Origin: Emydura subglobosa
Taxonomy: Eukaryota > Chordata > Testudines > Chelidae
DNA: 64,000 bases
Direction of reading: 5' to 3'
NCBI GenBank assembly: GCA_007922225.1
Contig: ML680053.1
Span: forward strand, 18,472,230-18,536,229
Shown: piece by piece, positions 59,574 to 64,000 of the stretch
Layout of the letters: each line of letters starts with the position of its first letter
Position numbering within the stretch: position 1 is the first letter of the stretch
Notes under the pieces: model-generated
The model's database searches: none
Told to the model about the DNA's origin: nothing
The model's input: only the letters and a program-made list of their open reading frames with translations
Program-made: the position numbers and the translations under genes

Positions 59574-59847
59574 AGCTTGGTCTACACAGCCGGCGAATTT
59601 CAGCAGGAGTCGACGGGAGATATGCAAGCTACATAAAATAACTTGCGTATCTCTTGTCAATATCCTAACTTCTACTTACCGCAGCATCCCCACTACGCTG
59701 TGTTGACTGGAAATGCCCTCCAGATGTAGGGTGGATTAACACTGTCGACTTCTGGATCTATTCAACGGATTTCCACTGCCAGTCAATTGATCCCACAGAA
59801 TCGATCCGGCAGTGCCAACAGTGCCCTTGTCAATGTAGACATACCCT
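59574..59847 (-). mobile_element. hAT-like nonautonomous element, opposite orientation
   Basis: The plus strand begins 'agcttggtctacacag' and ends 'atgtagacataccct'. Reversed, it starts 'agggtatgtctacat' and has 'gaagtcgacagtgttaatcc' and 'tctcccgtcgactcctg' in the order seen at 32586-32856. Length 274 bp against 271 bp for that copy, so both are close to full length. Confidence 0.75.
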
Positions 59848-60395
59848 CAGAATAAGAGACAACAGAATAAAGGCAGACCACACCAAAGAGGATGAGTTTT
59901 GACATGAACCCATTACTAATGTATTGCATTGACAATGGGTTACGGCACCCATTAATAATTACCTAATGGACATATCTTCATGGATCTCATAGCACACCTC
60001 AGTTGTGCACCTGCTTTACAAATGATAGTTGCAATCTGTCCATCAGGATGTTGTTGTTAGGCTTGCCAGCTCTTCCGGCTGATTCCACCTACACACTGAC
60101 ATTATCTTGATATTGACTGAATTAAGTTGCAGACTGCTGGTCTTCATTCAAACCCCTAGTCCACATACAGTCTCTTCTGCTCTCTTCTTGAGAATCCCTT
60201 TTTTTCTTTTTTTTTTCTTTTTCTTAAACTGAGCTCTAGCATTATGTATTTGACACTGCACTTTCATAAAGATTAAGCCCTTCTACAGATCTCTGCCAGC
60301 ACTTTCAGGAAAAAAAGAAAACTGGCAAATTACTAGCATGCACTTCCTCTCTAATTATAGCTCATATCAAAATTGGAACAATACTTTAAATAAAC
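59848..60395. other. Unassigned DNA
   Basis: A T-rich run is at 60198-60225. Nothing else recognised. Confidence 0.4.
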
Positions 60396-60535
60396 AACCA
60401 TTACACTGTAAGCTCTTTGGAGGCCAGGAACTGTGTCTTTCTTCTGTTTGTACAGCACCTAGAACAATGGGGTCTTGGTTTCTGACTGGGGCTCCTAGCT
60501 ACTACTGCAATAGAAATAAATAATAATAAAAGTAC
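60396..60535 (+). repeat. L2/MIR-type SINE 3' end with (TAA)n tail
   Basis: 'ttacactgtaagctctttgg', 'ccaggaactgtgtc', 'tacagcacctagaac' and a closing 'aataaataataataaaag' are the 3' end of a common amniote element. The element at 44468-44735 is probably a minus-strand relative with the same tail. Confidence 0.6.
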
Positions 60536-62129
60536 TTAACTGCATCCCTTTTCCCACATTCTGTCAACTTTGTTTGTATTTGGTTTCTCTTCAGCATCCT
60601 TTCCTTTTTGACTAAAACGAGTCAATCTGTTATTCAGGGAGTCATAGGTGAGCCATTGGGCTTGCACTAATTATTTGAGACAGAGCTAAATCATCTCCTT
60701 CAAAGTCCCAGAAGACTTGGAAATCCTGGATTGCACACATGAAAATACTGCACTCTATTAAATGCTAGCTAGAAAAAAACCTATTGTAATCTATACGTGG
60801 TGATGTATAGCTCATTGAATTAGATCTTCATAGGGTGTAAAGCAGGGCCAATCCTTTGAAGTCAATGGAGATGTACAGAAGCTGAAGAGCTGGTCTACTG
60901 AGCTCAATACTCATGTAAGCAATGACTGTTGCCATAAGTAAGATGAGTCCTAGACCTTACAGTCTTTTTGTTCTTACTGGGTCACTTGAAGCAGGCTTCT
61001 CAGGGGGAAAAAAAAAATCCATCCACTACTGCAAAGGTACTAATGCTAATATTTTTAAACAATCCTTCCTAGAGAACTTACCTACTGTAAATTATTACCC
61101 AGAATAAACATGATAGAACATTTGACAAATTTGATTTTGATAATCGCCAAACTCTGACTTTCAAGGCTGCATAAATCCTGAAAAATATTCCTAGAGGTAG
61201 TTTCAGTTCAAAATTGTATAACATATTTTTTTCCTTGCAAGGCAAAACTGACTGTGCAGGATCAATCATTGACCTTTTTATAAGGAATACAAATTCCCAG
61301 GACTCCTATAAACAGCTACCACGTTATGTTATGGCCCATGATCCCAGTAGGTTGTTAATGTGAAATGACTCAAAAATCTATTTGACTTGAATACTGTACC
61401 ATCGGCATAGTCATTTAAAATATTTTGCTTTTGTTTTAGAGGATTCTCATACTGTCCCATTACTGTCTGATCTTACAGCAGGATACCGAACAGCCTCTTT
61501 AGAGGGATATAAAAAAAGAGACCAGCACCTGGCCACCTGATTCAACTCCTTTCTACTGCTGCAGCAGTACACAGGATCTTAGTGTTGCCCTACCTTGGCA
61601 TCTAAAAATGTCCCCACTTGGAGGGATTCCCAAGGTAGAATAGAGCTAGCTTTGTGCAACTCCCATTCTCCAGTGTAGGATAAAGTGTTCCAGGCACACC
61701 TGGGGAGAAGTGCATGGTCAGAATGCATTTGCACACCAGTTGATCCTCAGCTAGCAGTAGGGCCTTTTGGCAAAGACAAGAATGTGGATTTATCTTAAAC
61801 TCTTTTAAAAGGTCATCTTCTCCTGCATGCACTCCTTCCTGGGATGAAGAGATGGGCCTTACCTGGTTTTGCAATGGTTGGGCTTGAGTTTCTTTTACGC
61901 TAAGTAATGAAATTGATGCCCAACATAAAGGCTGCCTTGTTCAGCCATAGCAGTGTAAAGTGGCTTTAGTGTAAATGTCAAAGATTCATTCACCCCATCT
62001 TACTTGTGGCTAGAGATTTTTATGCAGGAGAATCCAAAAAGGGTTTAATCCTTAACAATGTTAGATCAAAAATCCCACCTTAGTATACATGGGCTGAGAA
62101 CTTCCATGGCTTTGCTTTTTTTTTCTTTC
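60536..62129. other. Unassigned DNA
   Basis: No gene recognised. 60843-60890 ('ggccaatcctttgaag', 'tcaatggagatg') may be a palindromic-element half. Confidence 0.45.
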
Positions 62130-63003
62130 TGTGACAATCTGTTAACCAATAAAGGGGTCTGAACCATTGAGATCTAGAATTCCCTTATGGTATAACGTGA
62201 GTGATTGAGGATCTCCCTGAAGCCATCAATCGGCTTGCTCAAGGCGAAGGATAAAATAGCCTCACGAGGTTCCTTTCCAAAACAAGATATGAATTTATTA
62301 AGGTGTCAAAGAATAATAAATGTACAGGGGTCAAAATTGAAATGGGGGTGAACCCCAGGACATCTAAACCAATAACACAACCCGTGGGCGAATCTCAATG
62401 TCTCTTAGTTTCACTGTCCTCACGTTCTCTCTTTGCCTCCTGGCGTTGTTCTCCGATCTGGTCAGTTGTTATCCCGTCTACTTCTAATCCAAGCTGGTAT
62501 CTCGTCTGCTTCTTATCCACGTCCATCGAATCCTACCCTTCCTAACACAACCAATACTTTACTAGCCTCCCTCCACATAATCAAACAAAGCCTCAAGCAA
62601 TAAAAGAACAGCAGCAACAATCAAGGAACAGCCCCAAGTGTCAGGTGTCCAAACCTTTTATAGACGCTTGGGGGTTTCCCAGAGCCAATCACATTGTTGG
62701 GATTTCCCGCCAGTGCCAGGCTTTGCACATGGCACCACTGATGCACACGGCACGCTATAATATGTGCACACGGCACCACAGGGTTAGATAGACTTCCTGA
62801 TTGGTCAATCCCTGGTTTTTATTCTAATCACTCTGGGTGTGGCAGTTGGTTAGCCTGAACTTTTGACCTCCTTCAGTTTGACTGACAGGTCTCTTTTAGG
62901 TATAACCACTAGAGACTCTACTGACACAAGGTCCTATTAACTATATACTTGGTTATGTACAGAAAGGGAGGGGATGAGCTGGGGGACAGAACCACACCTT
63001 ACA
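62130..63003 (-). mobile_element. LTR, solo or 3' LTR of a provirus
   Basis: The plus strand starts TGTGACAATC and ends CACACCTTACA, again TGT...ACA. On the minus strand a perfect TATAAAAG box (about 62663-62656) is followed about 360 bp later by AATAAA (about 62299-62294). Length 874 bp. The five bases on either side do not match, so no target duplication supports a solo LTR. Instead, a 19-base purine run on the minus strand (63028-63010) ends 6 bp before the U3 start, where a polypurine tract would lie in a provirus. The internal part would then lie to the right and mostly outside the window. Confidence 0.65.
62656..62663 (-). promoter_or_regulatory. TATA box in LTR
   Basis: Minus-strand TATAAAAG within the third LTR. 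This is the best TATA match among the LTRs in this window. Confidence 0.5.
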
Positions 63004-63455
63004 AATCTACCCTTCTCTCTCTCTCCCTGCGAAGCCACCTACAGTTAGGATAGCTTGTTGGATCCAGTTCTTCCACCCCTCTCCTCAAGGCTGTGAGGTG
63101 TTGATCATTGTTCTGGGGCCTGTTTCATCCTCCTTTATACCCATGGATGGTGGACCTGTCCTTCTCTCATTTCTGGCCACATTTCCCATGCTTCCCCTGA
63201 TAGGCAGGGCTCCCAGCAGTTCCCAGTCCTTGTCCGTCTGTAGATTACCATTCTTCCACTCTCTTCTCTTATTCAGCCAGTGGATACATTTCCAGTTATC
63301 GCTGTCTCTCTGATCTTTCCACATAGGTCTGCTGGCTCTACTGCTGGGCACCTACCTCTCCTCCCAAGGCCTGCCTTGCACCTCATTCCTTCTCTCTCAA
63401 AGTGAGTGGCATCATTCTCTTCTCTTGGTAGGCAAGCAGGCTGAGATTCTGAAGT
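63004..63455 (-). other. Possible internal ERV sequence (unrecognised)
   Basis: Begins with the purine tract next to the LTR. A minus-strand frame at 63085-63351 (88 codons) is Lys/Arg/Asn-rich, and I do not recognise it as any retroviral domain. It could equally be ordinary flank. Confidence 0.25.
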
Positions 63456-63628
63456 CCTGATTCTCTGTTGCCTTTGCACCTTGTAGAATTATTTATACCA
63501 GGGCAAGGTGAGAGCAATGCAGGTATGAAATGCTACCATTCTGACCTGCTAGTGCTTTGCACCTACTTTGCACTCATTTCACACTGGTGTAAATGACTAC
63601 ATAAAGCACAGGGCAATGGAGAATCAGG
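63456..63628. repeat. Palindromic MITE with perfect 10-bp ends
   Basis: Starts CCTGATTCTC and ends GAGAATCAGG, a perfect 10-bp inverted repeat; the pairing then continues imperfectly through 'tgcctttgcacc' and 'aagcacagggca'. 173 bp. Same family as 50752-50884 and the half at 48850-48930. Confidence 0.75.
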
Positions 63629-64000
63629 CTCTGGATCTCTCTGAACTGGTTTCTTCACTGCTGGCTGCTGTGGCTTCCATCCAATTTCAGGGAGGCTGGG
63701 TCTTTCTAAACCAAAAAGCAGGTCTTTGCACATGAGCTGTGGGGGTCTCTGCTAAACCATTCACTGAGTACCAATAGGGGCAGCTTCCTGAAGGAAGCTT
63801 CTCCAATCTGTTACTCCACTGAGCTGTTGTGGTGCATGGACAGGTCTCAAGAAACCGTCTCTGGAGATAAGGAAGAGCACTCTGTATTTTTGCTGCAGTG
63901 CGTGATGGAAAAAACTCCAGTAAGTCTCTGTAAAGTAAAATTGAATTATGAAGGTTAATATCGCAATGAAACCAATGACACCAAATTATAACGTACATTA
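63629..64000. other. Unassigned DNA
   Basis: A minus-strand frame of 103 codons (63687-63998) reaches the window edge but shows no domain I know. Confidence 0.35.

Noticed and set aside
63893..63925. Possible 21-nt microexon (CTGCAG before, GTAAGT after)
   Set aside because: Such short matches are expected by chance in 64 kb and no neighbouring exon supports it.

Overview
The window reads as vertebrate intergenic or intronic DNA, most probably from a turtle (Testudines; another non-avian sauropsid is the main alternative). The evidence is the repeat content: several CR1-type LINE 3' ends of the kind that abound in turtle genomes, a second LINE type with RTE-like reverse transcriptase, L2 and SINE remnants, hAT-like elements whose ends read 'agggtatgtctacac', and short palindromic elements built around 'cattgaagtcaatgg'. 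Family names come from my memory of these sequences; no database was searched. I found no host protein-coding exon, tRNA, rRNA or CRISPR array that I could defend. All coding similarity belongs to decayed transposable elements.

Layout. 1-4259: unassigned AT-rich DNA, one solo-LTR-like element (2530-3103, minus) and a TG/TA microsatellite. 4260-8354: a nearly full-length but dead CR1-like LINE (ORF1 remnant, endonuclease, reverse transcriptase, 3' end). 8355-23199: mostly unassigned sequence with small palindromic elements, AT-rich inverted-repeat elements and one GC/CpG-rich repeat (20475-20960). 23200-24080: a CR1 fragment carrying a second CR1 3' end inside it. 25060-25400: a SINE split by a MITE-like element. 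27500-27613: a GTGAGT hexamer array containing a 10-N assembly gap. 30380-30715: a degenerate minisatellite of about 50 bp period. 32586-35700: a dense cluster of DNA transposons, one inside another and one holding a CR1. 36840-37560: a possible LTR. 39121-49795: hAT-like elements, MITEs, SINE pieces and three CR1 3' ends. 50330-51300: L2 LINE remnant on the minus strand, interrupted by a MITE. 52140-53111: solo LTR with a 4-bp target duplication. 53340-56010: RTE-like LINE remnant interrupted by a minus-strand CR1. 56041-62129: MITEs, a second GC-rich repeat, a hAT-like element and a SINE tail. 62130-63003: a third LTR, with a purine tract next to it that hints at a provirus continuing beyond the window.

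Nothing here works together as a pathway. The value of the window is as a stratified record of transposition: at least seven insertions of one element into another give a relative order of activity. I looked for a novel gene system and did not find one. The least explained items are the 50-bp minisatellite, the CpG-rich repeat family that carries a splice-donor-like motif in both copies, and the possible provirus at the right edge.
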